Positions 52,398 through 64,000 are shown, counted from the stretch's first letter. The stretch: DNA of 64,000 bases from Panicum virgatum (GCF_016808335.1 NC_053150.1:47829607-47893606), one strand, 5' to 3'. Translations and numbers: made by a program. The notes: generated by a model from the letters alone, not told the origin.

Positions 52398-55323
52398 GGG
52401 ATATCCATATCATATCCTTCTAGAAAAAGACTTTTGCTGGGATCTCTCTAGTTGACTTTTTGTGGATGCCTCACACCTAATCCTATCTCTAACATCTGAG
52501 TACGTATACGTGTACGTAGTACACGGGGAGATGGGCGCACACAGAGAGATGGAGAGGGCTGTACGTGGTTTAGTACTTGTTAGCAATAATGTGGTGCATT
52601 TATTTTGGGTGTGGATTGGATGTGAGCAGATTAGGCAGAGGATATGCGCGTTTCTTCACTTACTATTTTCCTTTAGGGATATTTCGAAAAATATTTATTA
52701 TTTTCCTAGATGAAGGTGTTATAGCAAGGATATTGTGCATTTTAGTATGTGCATGTATGAGGCTTGCATTTGATATAGATAAGATGTATAAATGCATGTG
52801 TGCGTGTGGCCAAGACAAGATGATCGTCATGCATTTCAGGTTTTAAGATCAAGCATGTGCATGGTGTTCGTCAGATAAAGCAATTTCACATCTCTCAATG
52901 TCGTATACAGTTATGCTACATTGGAGTACCTGATCTTCTCCCAAAAAAAAAAACAATGGAGCATACGTACTTGTGCCGCCGCTACTAGAGCCATGGGCGA
53001 CGGCGCCCCTTCACCAGTTGACGATTCGGTTAGGAGTTTAGGGGTCTCACGATCCGGTTGATCCGTGCATGAGTTAGTTTGGTTTAGATGATGATGATGA
53101 TGAAATCGTGGCGGCGTGCTCCGGTGCCCCCGAGACTGGAGGGCCTGTATTCAGCGGCGCCCATGGTGGCGTCTGCCGGTGCCGGTTACCACACCAGCTA
53201 GCTAGGCGGCGGTGGCCATGCACCGGCGGTGAGCCGAGTGACCGGCGATATCGATCGGAGGGTGCGCCGCGCCGTGCAGAGGCATGCGGCCGTCGAGGTG
53301 CCGCGGGCTGACCACCAACCCCGCCGCGGCGACTCGTGCACCAGAGCTCTTCCTTCTTCCGCGACCCGCGCGGGTCAACACGAGAGGAAGGCGGAAGGAA
53401 AGGGTGTGGTAGCCTTGCGATCGATCCGGGCCACACGAGTGCGATCCAACGGACTCCAGAGACCCAGGGGCGGACGGTATTTGATTTGCCGTCCACCCCG
53501 GACGGCAACCGAAACGACGTCCACCCCCTGAGCTCGGGCGCTGGCGCGCGCGGGCGCTATCGACGGCGACCACGCCGCGCTGACCTCCACCGCCGGCGTT
53601 CGCGGCTTCCGTGCGGGACATGGGGGTCCTAGGGGCCGCCGTTGAGCTGCTGCCCGATCCACCGACACGGGCCACACCCGGCTGGCCGGCGGCCGCCCGG
53701 CATACGCCGGCGGCGTTCACTGCCTCGGATGAACGTAGAAGCCGCGAGATCTGGCTGGGCCTGCTAGCTTCAGGTGAACTTCTCCTTTGCACCCAACCTA
53801 CCACTCTCGATGTTGTTTGAAGATGTTCGGGCAATGTTGCTGAAATTGCATCCCGTAGAGAAGGGATCGAATCAGACCACCAATCTCAATTCTCTTGCGT
53901 GGAAGAACTGGCAATCTGACCGGCGTCCTGATGGACCTGCACTCCACTCCACCGCGGAATCCATAGCTGCCGCGTTCGCCAGCCCGCAGCGTGTACTCGG
54001 AGGTGGCACCGGCGATCGGAGACGTACGAGCGCTCGTTGGCGTGCGCCGGCCGGGAACTAAGCCGGCACTGCGCCGTCGCGCCATCGCTGACGGCTGACT
54101 CCGACATCGGACTCGGAGGGTGCGGCGCGCAGGGAAGATGACGTACCGGAAGTCTCGCCGGCCTACGGCTGGTCGGCTGCTGCGGTGCTGCCTTATCGGG
54201 CGGGGTCTTGGCTCACCTCGCCGGACCTCAACGCAGAAGCAGGACCCCACAAGTACCGGGGACTGGCGTCGCTGCTGGGAGGAGGGTTGCGTCGCGTCTC
54301 GCGGGAGATGCCTGGCGACCCGACTGGTGGCGGGCGCCGGCGCGGCCTGAGGCCGCCGTGCGTGAAGCCGGCACCGTAAACATTCTACTCAACCTAGCAC
54401 CTCGTACCCACCCATTCGAATCGCCGTTGGATTGGATTTCCGAATCTTGGCACACCACAGGTTAGATATCCTGTTTAATTTAAGTATTGATATTTACTTA
54501 GCTAATTGCTCTGTTGGCGTTGAGGTGGCGGCGGGCGGAGGTCGAGGTGGCGGCGGGCGGAGGTCGAGGTGGCAGCGAGCGGAGCCGCCACGCATGGGCG
54601 AAGGTCGAGGTGGCGGCGGGCGTCCAGCGACAACGGACGAAGGTGTCCGTGGCCGCGGAGCAGTCACCCCTTCCCCAATTCCAGCGGGCTTAGAAGAGAA
54701 GAGGCTCGAGGGGAGGCAGGCCAGTTAGGCAATGAAGTGGCAGGAGGGCGGTTTTAGAGTTCTGGCGGCGATGGAGGTGGCCGAGCCAGGTCGGGGCGAG
54801 GGCGAAGCACCCATGACCGCGATTTGCCTGTTGTGTTATCTCCCACTAATCTTAAGGCCCGTTGACTCTCGCGACCGTCGATTTCCTAAGGGTACGTACG
54901 CTTAGGTTTAGCAAATCAGGATTGAAGCCGGCACAATTTTGCAAAATACCATCTAACTTTGATAATTATATATTAATCACGATTCAAATTTTTGCATATA
55001 AGTCCCTATAATTTACAAATAACATCATAGCTTTACGAATGCTTTAATTTCAAAAACCTAGTTGTTTCGATATGTGGACATATCAACATATCTCGATTGA
55101 TCTTGAAGACGTGGAAATTGAACGCTTGAATGTATGTAACAGATGAATCATGACTTGATTTAGTGAAGCTTCTATCCATATCTGCAGCGGAAGGTAGTGC
55201 AAATTAAAACTCTGTTGATGTTTCACAAAGTGATCAGGAATTCAAAGAATTATGCAGCATAATTCAGCAAATGCTTCCGTGAAATCACGTGTTAATGCAA
55301 GACATGAGGACCCTGAAGAAAAA
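52398..55323. other. Gene-poor stretch with a GC-rich block
   Basis: 52406-53060 is AT-rich and empty. 53090-54870 is GC-rich, opens with an atg-repeat, and includes a short tandem repeat at about 54521-54575 (gaggtcgaggtggcggcggg). Many open frames occur but none starts cleanly, none has a recognisable domain and none shows convincing splice structure. 54880-55323 is AT-rich and empty. Confidence 0.5.
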
Positions 55324-55936
55324 GGGAGAAGTCCAGTTTACACATTCGAACTATCGCAGAAGTCCGATTTTCAATCTTTTACTACGAAACCGGATAACAT
55401 AGGCCATTCAACTGTCAAAACCATGCAAATTTGGACCTTGGAGTGGTTTCCAAGTTGGTTTTACATTTTGTGAGAATTAAAATATTCAAATTTAAACTAA
55501 AATATTCATAAGTAATTTATTTTAGATCAAAAAATATGAAAAGGGGTATCAAAAGTTTTCTAAAAATATAACCTATCTATTGCCATGATGCATCTCAGTA
55601 ATTCAGATCAAAAATTTTCATTTCCATAATATTTGTTTGATTTTAGTTAAGCCTATTATTTTTGAATAACTAAGCTTCAAATAGATAGGTCACACTTTTA
55701 GAAAAAAAATTTATACTAGTTTCATATTTTTCTGATTTAAAATGAATTAGATTTTATTTTTTTAAATCTAATTAGAATTTTTAGTTTTAAAAAATATAAA
55801 ACCACCTTGAAAACCACGCCAAGGTCCAAATTTGTACTGTTTCGATAGTTGGATGTCCTATATTATTCGGTTTTGTAGTTGAAGGTTGAAAATCGGACTT
55901 CTATGATAGTTCGAGGGTGTAATTCGAACTTTTCCC
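55324..55936. mobile_element. Mutator-like element with long terminal inverted repeats
   Basis: The 613-bp element starts gggagaagtcc and ends acttttccc. The inverted ends extend more than 130 bp (both contain cgaactatc, agaagtccgattttcaa, aaatttggaccttgg). It is flanked by a perfect 9-bp target duplication gaagaaaaa (55315-55323 and 55937-55945), diagnostic of Mutator-like elements. It is non-coding. Confidence 0.85.
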
Positions 55937-56634
55937 GAAGAAAAATCATTCCGATCTTTCAAAAAAAAAACATTACGCGATATCTACCGCCAACCCTTGC
56001 CTAGCTTGCTCCGACTGTTCCCCTTCGAGCTCACCTAGTAACTAAATACAGCTCGCATACAATCAGGCAGTGTGTATACCACATTAACACTCGGTCAATC
56101 TGGCCGTGGGTATAGCACATTAACACTAAGACCAATTTCAGTGGAAGTGTTATAGGAGTGTCATGAGCATTAAATTTGTTGACATGACAGAAGAGAGAGA
56201 AAGAGAAGTGTCATGAGATGTGAGAGGGCTCGATTACCTAGTTCACAATCTAGATAACTGTGTGATGACATTCTCCACTGAGACTGGTTTGAATACCCGC
56301 CCAGGGTACCGACCGGTATGGAACTCGCGCAACACTTGGGCTCTAGCCGCCATTGTATGTCAATCTGTTAATGGTCTGATACCCAAACCAAAAGCCACAC
56401 CAATCCAACTGCTAAATATGCTCACCGCTCAAACCGCACCACACCAACCTCAAAAGACGAACCAAATTAATCTCTAATGATTTGAAACCAAGACCGAACT
56501 GAATTTATTATTCTTATGGTTACCATCTAATCTAAAAATGACGAGAGTGAAAATAGACGGCCGCATAAACGCAGCCTCCCACGGATCCCCTTTTCGCAGT
56601 TGCAGCTCTCTCTCTATTCAAGGCCTCTATTCAA
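55937..56634. other. Intergenic AT-rich sequence
   Basis: Noncoding. A short purine-rich MITE-like piece lies near 56130-56220 (gagagagaaagagaagtgtc). Otherwise I see nothing I can name. Confidence 0.4.
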
Positions 56635-56981
56635 GGCCATGTTTGGTTGTGGAGTGAAAATGTTTTGATGAGAGAGAAATGATGCTTTGACCACTAATTA
56701 GGAGTATTAAATAACGTCTAATTATAAAATTACCTCCACAACTATGGTACTGTAGCAGTTGCTCTAGCTAATGAGGCATTTGACCGCACGATTAGAGGAT
56801 GATTGAGCGCGGTTACTGTAGTATCACTGTAGCCAATCATGATGGAACTTGGCTCATTAGATTCGTCTCGAAAAGTTACACACATTCCTAAAAAAATTTT
56901 GCAAATAAACTTCATTTAGTACTGCATGCGGACATTCGTCTTTTAGTGCAATTGTGATTTGATGGGTAACCAAACATGGCC
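56635..56981. mobile_element. Tourist-like MITE
   Basis: The 347-bp element has 12-bp perfect inverted ends GGCCATGTTTGG...CCAAACATGGCC and CAA on both flanks (56632-56634 and 56982-56984), a 3-bp target duplication. Internal ttagattcgtctcg is common in grass MITEs of this type. The superfamily is likely PIF/Harbinger, although TAA or TTA would be the usual target. Confidence 0.7.
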
Positions 56982-57839
56982 CAAAAACAAGCGAGCGATC
57001 TCAGGCTCGGGGGGCATCGATCGACCGGACGGCACGCGGCGCTAGCAGCTGCTGCAGGCCTGCAGTGCGAGGCGCGGGTGCCGCTGCTGTCGTTCCCAGC
57101 GGCGAAGGGGGGAGGACGGTGGTGGTGTGGATCAGGCGGGACAACGCCGCGAGCCGGGAGCATCTCACCTGGGCGCTCGTCAAGATCACCTATGCGGGGG
57201 ACTGCGTTGTCGCCTTTGTCCTCAAACAGAGAATAGAAAGTAGCGGATTGAATCTAGACCAAACCAACCCAATCTGATTTTCTAGTAAAACCAAACCAAA
57301 TTGGACCACTTTACAAAGTTAAACCAGTTTCCACTGTACCATAGCCAACCACAACGAGAACCAGACTGTTAGAACCGGTTGCAGTCCAAACCTTGAATTG
57401 TACCACTCAGTACGAAAATAAAGTTCAGGCCCTTCTGCCACGTTTTCGCTTGATAAGGCGTCTGCCACTTCAAAATTCTCCTTCGCATGTGTGCATCAAA
57501 CAACTTTTTTGGTGGAAAGATTCGAGGATTTCAGTAACAAATGGCATGGGGGAAATTATCTCCGGTACATTTTAGAAACGTGATGAACTTACATCAGGAG
57601 TACGGAACAATAGTGGCGTGCTCAAACTTAGGCATAAAGAATAAATAAAGAAAAGGATAAAAAGGAAACAAGGCACTCCAAACAGAAACTGAAATGGCTA
57701 CATCAAGATACTGCCCCCTGAACATCACAAATGCTTACCATCTCGAACTTCCTATAGCGCTGCCAGACGCTCACTACAGAAGCATATCCACGAGGTGCAA
57801 ATTTCTCACCTTCATTTCACAATATGAAACGGTAGCAAA
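56982..57839. other. Intergenic with a kinase gene fragment
   Basis: Apart from the fragment at 57065-57277, this stretch holds a decayed repeat (57240-57420, rich in aaaccaaacc) and AT-rich sequence that should include the 3' UTR of the RanBP2 zinc-finger gene. Confidence 0.45.
57065..57277 (+). pseudogene. Fragment of a Usp-domain receptor-like kinase gene
   Basis: A short frame reads GRTVVVWIRRDNAASREHLT followed by WALVKITYAGDCVVAFVL. This resembles the N-terminal universal-stress-protein-like (UspA) domain of plant receptor-like cytoplasmic kinases, where the pattern is roughly TVVVGVRxDxxSRELLTWALVKVAxPGDxVVALHVL. No kinase domain or splice structure follows; the sequence decays after 57225. 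It is probably an orphan fragment, perhaps moved by a transposon. Confidence 0.45.
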
Positions 57840-60800
57840 TTAGTTTGCAAGACTGTTCTGCAACACACTGAGTGCTGCCATCCGGAACACGTGAGAACTC
57901 ATTGGTGCTCCAGCCACATCACCAGGAAGATCCGTCTGTGTCTGCTCACTGTTGTCTTGAGATTCATGAAGAAGTCGCAGCTTTGATAAAAGCTTCGTAA
58001 TGTTACATGACAAAAACTAATTCCAATGGCATTATGTCAGTGAAATAGTCACAATCGAGACTAGCATGCAAGGTGATGGTCTACCACTGCACAGTGTGAT
58101 GATGCACATCACTTTCACCAAGGAGCAGCTCTTCTAACCAAGCACATGAGAATGGTGAAACTTGAACACGGTAATCCCCAGAGGGCATGGAAGATGATAA
58201 CAGTAACATATGCAGTCATGCAACTGAAATGTCCACCATTGACTTGTTTCAGACCTAACAGTTACTACAAGCAAAAGTAACTACCAACTACCAAGTAAAG
58301 TGCTCTCCTAAGTACTCCTCCGTCCCAAAATAGAAGTCATTCTAGAAATTTTAGGACAGATTAATGAGAAGGTAAAATGACCATGTTTGCCCCTATTTAT
58401 TACCTATGTTACCGGGACACGGGTGCGGGAATCGGAATCCGACACGGATGCAGGTGTCGGACTCGGCAAGCTCAGAAAATTAGGATTCGGGGATTCGTCC
58501 AATATATATTTTTAAAATTGATTTAATAGTATTTTAGCTTTTCAAATAATAAATATATTCTAAGTGTAGACCTACAACACAAACTAGAAGTCCACAAGAG
58601 ATCCCATTAATGCTTTACCCAAGGAAAAAGCCTGACAGCACAGCAAAAGCTGCAGACTAGCTACGGTTTCTGCATGACAGAACCCTCAAATCGGCATTAA
58701 CTCCGTTCGCTGGGCTGGAGCTGGTGACTGGAGTGGTGTGAGAGAAAAATATTGTTGGCTGGCTGGAGTGGTGTGAGAGGAAAATACTGTTGGGCTGGAG
58801 CTGGAGCTGGCTGCTGAACACAGAAATTGAAAACACTTCTCTCTCTACCGCTACACATGTATCCATGTCTTCTGCTCGTTTGCTAGCTTGTGCACATCAG
58901 CACATTACCTTTTTTCTCTCTCCCGGCAACAAGATTCGTCCTCAGCGTGTCAGATACGAGTCCAGCCGTGTCTGCGATACGCACCGACGCGGCAAAAAAA
59001 TTTTGGACACGCGTGTCCATGTAACACAGTTTATTACCTATATTTGGCAGTAATTGATTCGTACATGCACATGCACTTTCTAAATAGGGTAGAGTGACTT
59101 GTTTTTTTGGGACAAATTTTAAATCTTAGAATGACTTGTTTTTTGGGATGGAGGGAGTATCTTAGTAGACCACCTTGCTAAGTTGCTAACATCCCCAAGA
59201 ACATTATTTTCGAAGGTAAAAAAGGTTGCCATCGCCAACCATTCAGAAAAAAAAAAACACCTGTAAAATACCAAACCATGAATTGAAAGAAAAACGACCA
59301 GAAACACAGCATTAACAAAACCAAAAAATGTTGAACAGTAGTGATAGTTCATAGCAGAGGAGTGACAATCTATGACACAGACAACTAGAGAAATTTCATA
59401 TAAATATGACAATTTACCCAGAGTATCAGTAACAAAGACAAGTAACCAAGTTCAGCCAGGAAAGGCAAGATGACCAATTCACATGACAAATGGATGTTCG
59501 TGACCAAAATCTGTAGTGATTACCAACTCCAACGTGTTTACCATTAGGACCCTGACTCAACTAAGGTCTCAAGGGGAAGAAACTTGTAACGACAGCAGTG
59601 ACTACTGACACAGATGGACCCCACATTCAGACTGAACCTTGACGATGACGCTGGACCTTCTTGACCCTCATTACTGTTCTAGGACTCACTGTAACAGTAA
59701 GGACATGATATATCAAGCTATGCGCAAGCAACCATGAGGCAAGAAAATGATTAAAAATAACTTTAATATGCAACTTAATGTTCAAAATAAAGGTGTGCCA
59801 AATGTCCTGATCATACTGAAGGTCATGAAACAGACCTGATTGTCCTGATCTGTTGCTGAATCATTTGTATTGTTTGTCTGCAGTGGCTTCTCTGCTCCAC
59901 ATTGAGGACGATTGCATTTTGTTCTGAATGGATAGTTTATGTTATTGCACTGCTCGCACTTCCAACTGCCCTCTGGCATCTTTGGTTCTATCAATGAGAG
60001 GTTGGGTGTGAAATTAAATAGAGTTGATTGAATAAATTACATAAGCCTATGATAAAGATAAACTAGTCCATAAATTATGCGTATAAAACTCCAAAGAAAA
60101 CAAACTAATTGCCTTTGAAGAAATGTCTAGTGATAACAAAGTTTTCTAAATTTAATAAATTAAAGGCATTTGATATACACAAAAAAATCTAGCGATAAAA
60201 GCAGCAGAAAGCATTTATAGTATGGAAACTTACTTGAGCCTCTTGAACCATCTGGCTTAGATCCCTGCAGAAAGAGTGGATATACAAGCAATCAGTAAAG
60301 TATACTTAGCTCTATAAACGATATACAGAAGCCCAAGCATTAGAAATGTAGACCCAAGTTTAGATGAAAGAGAACTACTTTTAGATAAGAATAGCCAATA
60401 CTTGTTTGCTAAAAGTTCACAAAAGTGTTATGGTTTAGCTTATCACATATCACACCAACAGTAATGACTAATGAACATCAAGCGGGTGCAATGGCATGAG
60501 TCATGTAGCAAGTTAGCAACAAATTGTCAGTTAAATGAGCAATTTCTTTGATAATGTTCATGAACACTCAATAACAAGAGAGTTGTATTGAGTTTTTTTT
60601 TACTACAGAAAAGGAGATCAACAAAAGTACTGAGATTCCGATGTCCAATAGATGAACAAGCATACAAATGCAATGATGAGCTACTGCATACCAGAGATAT
60701 CCAGGCATACATAAGCAGACCATTTAGAACAATAGTATACAATGAAGACTATGTAGTAGGCTATGTTGTAGCCTACCCCAACTCGCTTGGGATAAAAGAC

Positions 60801-62753
60801 TATGTTGTAGTATACAATGAAGACATATAAACTACAAACACATGACTAATCTTGTGGCAGCAAAATCAACTTCAAGCACACATGCAAAGTTACAGTACTA
60901 TCGATAATTGCAGAAAAAACTGAAATGATTTTAGTTCCAAAACATGAAACTGAAAGTAGTTATATCGAATCGCTCATCTGTCTCATACCTGGTTTTCAGG
61001 TCTTGGTGTGTTGCACTTTCTCATATTACAGACTGTGCGAAAGGCGAAGTTGATGTTGTGGCAATTTGGACACTCCCAATCATTATCACGCCCAGATCCT
61101 GCAGTGATAGTTCAGGAGAATATGCAGAGATTAACCAAGTAGTAATAATTTAAATGAGTAAAAACTACAAATTCAATCATTTATACCTGCAGGCTTCTTC
61201 TGGGAACCTTCATCAGAATATGAGCCAGCCCTTGTGCCCTTTCAAGTTCAAGAAGCAATGAGCACATTGAGAAATGGAGTAGACACACATTATAATTATC
61301 ATGAAACTGGGAATGCAAAGTAACAGCAACCAATGTGCGGATAATTCTTCATTTAAGATAACAGTAGTTAATTCGAATTAGCATGAGTGGCATGTACGCA
61401 AGGGTAATCAGAAGAGCATACCATTGAACCAGGACTAGGAGGAATTAAGCCATATCTGTCCATGGGCATTCCATACATTCCACCTATTAATGGGACAGTA
61501 AATGAGATAAGTCTTGTCACTTTTGAGTGAACACATTGAGAACTTTGGATTGGAAAACATGCATCGTGACCCCCAATCAAAGAAGTGTCAATGAGGACAC
61601 GTGGCAGAACGCAAAAGTAAATAGTCCCCAAAGAGGCAGTGCTGGTCTGCTGGACAAGCTAAGTATCTATGATAAATGAGGATCAAGTGAAAAGAAATGG
61701 TGTGCTTATGTTCTGTAAAATCCAATTGTTTACACACTATGGTTTGCATAAAAGGAAGGATTGAAAATATTGGATTCTGCCTACTTATTTTGATAGGTAG
61801 ATTAATATTAAGAAATGCAAGGCAATATCAAAATAAGGCATGCAAATCATAGCCAAAGAACTTGTTACCTGCTCCCATCATAGATCCACCAGAATATGGA
61901 GGTGGCCCGGCCATTTGCATCGGCCCGTAGGGGCTCCCCATCGGTATGCGACCACCATATCCATATGGATACGCCGAACTCCCAGGGAACTGAGGAATGC
62001 CATAGCGCGGCGGCATTGCAGGTCCATTAAACATGGAGGTCCCATACGGGGGAGCACCCCCACCAAGGTACATCGATGGAGGTGTCCCTGGGCCCATGTA
62101 ACCCCCTGACGTGGTGTAGTGGGGCGGAGTCTGCATAGGCTTTTGCATGGCCTTCTGAACGGCAACAACAGCAACACGCGGTGAATGCAAAAGCGCTAGC
62201 GACAAGCGGAAGTACTCGCAGGTACACTATACTAAAGCGAGGCAAAAACCATCATGTACCGTGTGATCCGCTGGCCTGGACTGGTTGCAGTTGCGCATGT
62301 TGCAAGTGGTGCGGAAAGCGAAGTTGACATTCTTGCAGCTGGGGCAAACCCAGTCATCCTCACGCCGGCTGCCTGAGACACGCATGTTTTTTTTGTCCCC
62401 CGGGAAGGGGGAAACCCACCCAGACGCAGCTTAGGTATCCGATGTGACAGAGAACGAGGAGGCGGCGGGGTAACCTACCGTCGGTGCGCGCGCGCTTCCC
62501 AGCGGATTGGTTGCGGCTGTCGACCTGCAAACCCACGCACGAATTCGTTAGACCTGGCGGATGTCTGGGATTCAGAGGGAGATCGACGAGCACAGCACAG
62601 AGAGTCCAAATCCAGCAACGCTAGCAAGCTTCCAGCGGCCGCGACTAATGGAGTAATGTAGCGCGACACCTGCTCGAACCCTAATCGACCGGCGGAATCG
62701 AGGAGGGCGGCGCGAGGAGGAGGAGCTGAGCGGGGCGGTACCTGAGAAGACAT
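57840..62753 (-). CDS. RanBP2-type zinc-finger protein (three fingers)
   Basis: Ten minus-strand exons join in phase: 62753-62742, 62524-62479, 62372-62260, 62154-61869, 61483-61422, 61238-61187, 61098-60989, 60264-60234, 59987-59836, 57992-57840. They give 338 aa. Three RanBP2/NZF fingers of the pattern W-x-C-x2-C-x3-N-x6-C-x2-C are visible: DDWVCPSCKNVNFAFRTTC, NDWECPNCHNINFAFRTVC and GSWKCEQCNNINYPFRTKC. Between fingers 1 and 2 is a Gly/Pro/Met/Tyr-rich linker (exon 4). Such fingers bind single-stranded RNA or ubiquitin; the NF-rich cores here suggest RNA. Exon 1 encodes only four residues. The last exon could begin at 57992 or 57980, both in frame. The last intron (57993-59835) carries nested transposons. 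Confidence 0.85.
58407..59029. mobile_element. Mutator-like element nested in the MITE
   Basis: The insertion is flanked by tttattaccta (58396-58406 and 59030-59040), a direct repeat of 11 bases, suggesting a target duplication of 9-11 bp. Inverted ends are TGTTACCGGGACACG and, in complement, TGTTACATGGACACG. The interior is rich in cggatt and gacacgg motifs. No transposase is present. Confidence 0.65.
58703..58819. mobile_element. Small MITE nested in the Mutator-like element
   Basis: Sequence from about ttcgctgggctggagc to gctgctgaac, with internal repeated ggctggagtggtgtgagag, resembles the MITE at 35681-35823. Ends are approximate. It makes this the third level of nesting. Confidence 0.4.
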
Positions 62754-63331
62754 GGCTGGCGGTGGCGGTCGGCGGTCGGCGCGGCGGTAGGCCTTACCGC
62801 TCCTTGGAGCGGAGAGGGAAAGCCGCAGACGCCGCGGAGAGGAGCGGCGAGCGAGGGAGGAGGGAGGAGGGGAATCAGACGGAGCAGCGGGCTAGGGTGT
62901 TGCGATTTCGGCTTGGGAAATTTCCGGGGTGCAGATTGGCTTTTGCCTCCGCCGCGTCGGCCTGCGGTGTACTTGCACGGACGGCACTCCCGGACGACGA
63001 GCTGGGAACTGGTGGTTGGTTGCTCCGCCGTGCGGGCCAGATGAGGGTGACATTTAGGCCCATCTCTGGTTAGTGGACCCTTTTGATCTCACGTGGCAGT
63101 ATGCTCCGGCCCATGTCTTCATTTTCTTCTTATAAAAAAATGTACATTTTCTTCTGCTTTTTAGATTGATACAAATTACAATGCTATAAGAATTTATAAT
63201 TTTGTGGCATAGAATGAAATTTAAAATGCATTCATAAACTAAGTGTTAAATTTTAATGACAAATAAGCATGCCTTTTGTGACCTTGCACTCTTTGAAAAA
63301 TAGAAACTAAAAGTGCAGTAGTAAACCAAAG
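62754..63331. promoter_or_regulatory. Promoter and leader of the RanBP2 zinc-finger gene
   Basis: It is GC-rich and leader-like to about 63010 and AT-rich further upstream. No gene is visible to the right of it. No motif is asserted. Confidence 0.5.
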
Positions 63332-63852
63332 TATAGTTGGCCAAATGGCCCGAAGCCCATGGGGGCCCGAGGCACGGCCCAATAAAGTCCGACCCAAGCA
63401 CGGGCCCAGCACTATGAATTTAGGACCCGGGTCGGCACGGGCCCATAGGTGGGCTGTGTCTGGGCCTCAACCTCAGCACGCTGGACGCGTCCAGGCACGA
63501 CCCGATAATACCGGCCCGATGGGCGGCACGGCCCAAGGCCCGCTCCTAGTGTCAGTTTGTTATATATAGATGTCAGGAAGTATTATATATGATGGATGGA
63601 TTTTATATGATGGATGGATTACATATGTACTGGTGACAATTTGTTATATTTTGTTGATTTTCTACCAATGTTTTGTGAATCACGATAAAAAACTGTGTTG
63701 AATCAGTGTTTTAGTGCCCTGTCGTGTTTGGGCCTGATGGGCGGCACGGGCACGATGGGCGGCACGGCACGGCACGAAATTCTAATCGTGCCTTTTCGTG
63801 CCGTGCCCAGGCGAGGCGTGCCTGGGCCGTGCCGCCCATTTGGCCACCTATA
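63332..63852. mobile_element. hAT-like element, 'TATAGGTGGCCAAATGG' type
   Basis: Inverted ends are TATAGTTGGCCAAATGG and, in complement, TATAGGTGGCCAAATGG. The flanks aaccaaag (63324-63331 and 63853-63860) form an 8-bp target duplication. Subterminal sequence is rich in ggcacggccc and gggcggcacgg, inverted between the ends. It is non-coding. Confidence 0.75.
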
Positions 63853-63971
63853 AACCAAAGGCATAAGAGTAGCCATGTAATTGGCCATAAGATGGTTAGT
63901 TCTGAGCTAAACTAACCATCTTAGTTCATTTCTATCGTATTCTTTTAAGTAAGACCAAAATAGTTCAATAA

Positions 63972-64000
63972 CTAGAAACAAAGGCGCGGCAATGCCGCGC
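63972..64000 (-). mobile_element. 3' terminus of another Helitron, cut by the window edge
   Basis: On the minus strand the end reads GCGCGGCATTGCCGCGCC, a hairpin, then TTTGTTT and CTAG followed by T. This is the standard Helitron 3' end. The body lies beyond the window. Confidence 0.6.

Larger units (their letters stand above)
58315..59157. mobile_element. Stowaway-like MITE, split by a nested element
   Basis: The outer halves (58315-58406 and 59030-59157) match the intact copy at 27506-27714, with ends ctcctccgtcccaaaatag and ggatggaggg and TA on both sides. A 623-bp insertion separates the halves. It lies in the last intron of the zinc-finger gene. Confidence 0.85.

Noticed and set aside
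53202..53834. 210-codon minus-strand frame
   Set aside because: It starts only with TTG, has no recognisable domain and no splice support.

Overview
This window is nuclear DNA from a flowering plant, almost certainly a grass (Poaceae). The evidence is many short exons with GT-AG introns, GC-rich first exons with GC-poorer later ones, and typical grass transposable elements (Helitrons with a CTAG end, Stowaway-like, PIF/Harbinger-like, hAT-like and Mutator-like elements, and a gypsy chromovirus with long LTRs). A panicoid grass is my guess, from repeat style only. I see nothing prokaryotic or viral, and no wholly new multigene system. The novelty lies in transposon architecture and local duplication.

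Left part (1-25604). A DUF547/MIP1-zipper gene (+, 11 exons) faces a single-exon mTERF gene (-). Next come a cinnamoyl-CoA-reductase-like dehydrogenase (-, 5 exons, with a TIR element in intron 2) and four head-to-tail Helitron-like units (10145-13295). A coiled-coil protein gene (-, 3 exons) carries a 3.07-kb solo-LTR-like insertion in intron 1. A DnaJ/DnaJ-X co-chaperone gene (-, 10 exons) has a first intron that begins GA instead of GT.

Middle part (25605-37112) is mostly transposons. It holds a PIF/Harbinger-like element with GC-rich cargo, MITEs, and a 7.2-kb gypsy chromovirus (28127-35324, 5-bp target duplication) that has lost most of its 5' LTR, PBS, gag and protease. A hAT-like element sits just ahead of the next gene.

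Right part (37113-64000). Three + strand genes follow one another: a chitinase-like protein (CTL1 type), an ascorbate-peroxidase-related protein (APX-R type) and a DUF1997 protein. Then comes a locally duplicated block of tRNA-Glu(CTC) plus a divergent AP2/ERF gene: one intact copy, one copy with a broken frame, and one relic that kept only the ERF flanks. After more transposons, a RanBP2-type zinc-finger gene (-, 10 exons) has three nested insertions in its last intron. The window ends in the 3' terminus of another Helitron.

The protein genes do not form one pathway. Several are organelle- or wall-related housekeeping genes (mTERF, APX-R and DUF1997 for plastids, CTL for cellulose deposition). 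Exon coordinates were set by hand from splice consensus, reading phase and family similarity, without transcript data. Family names come from recognition of sequence motifs, not from a database search.
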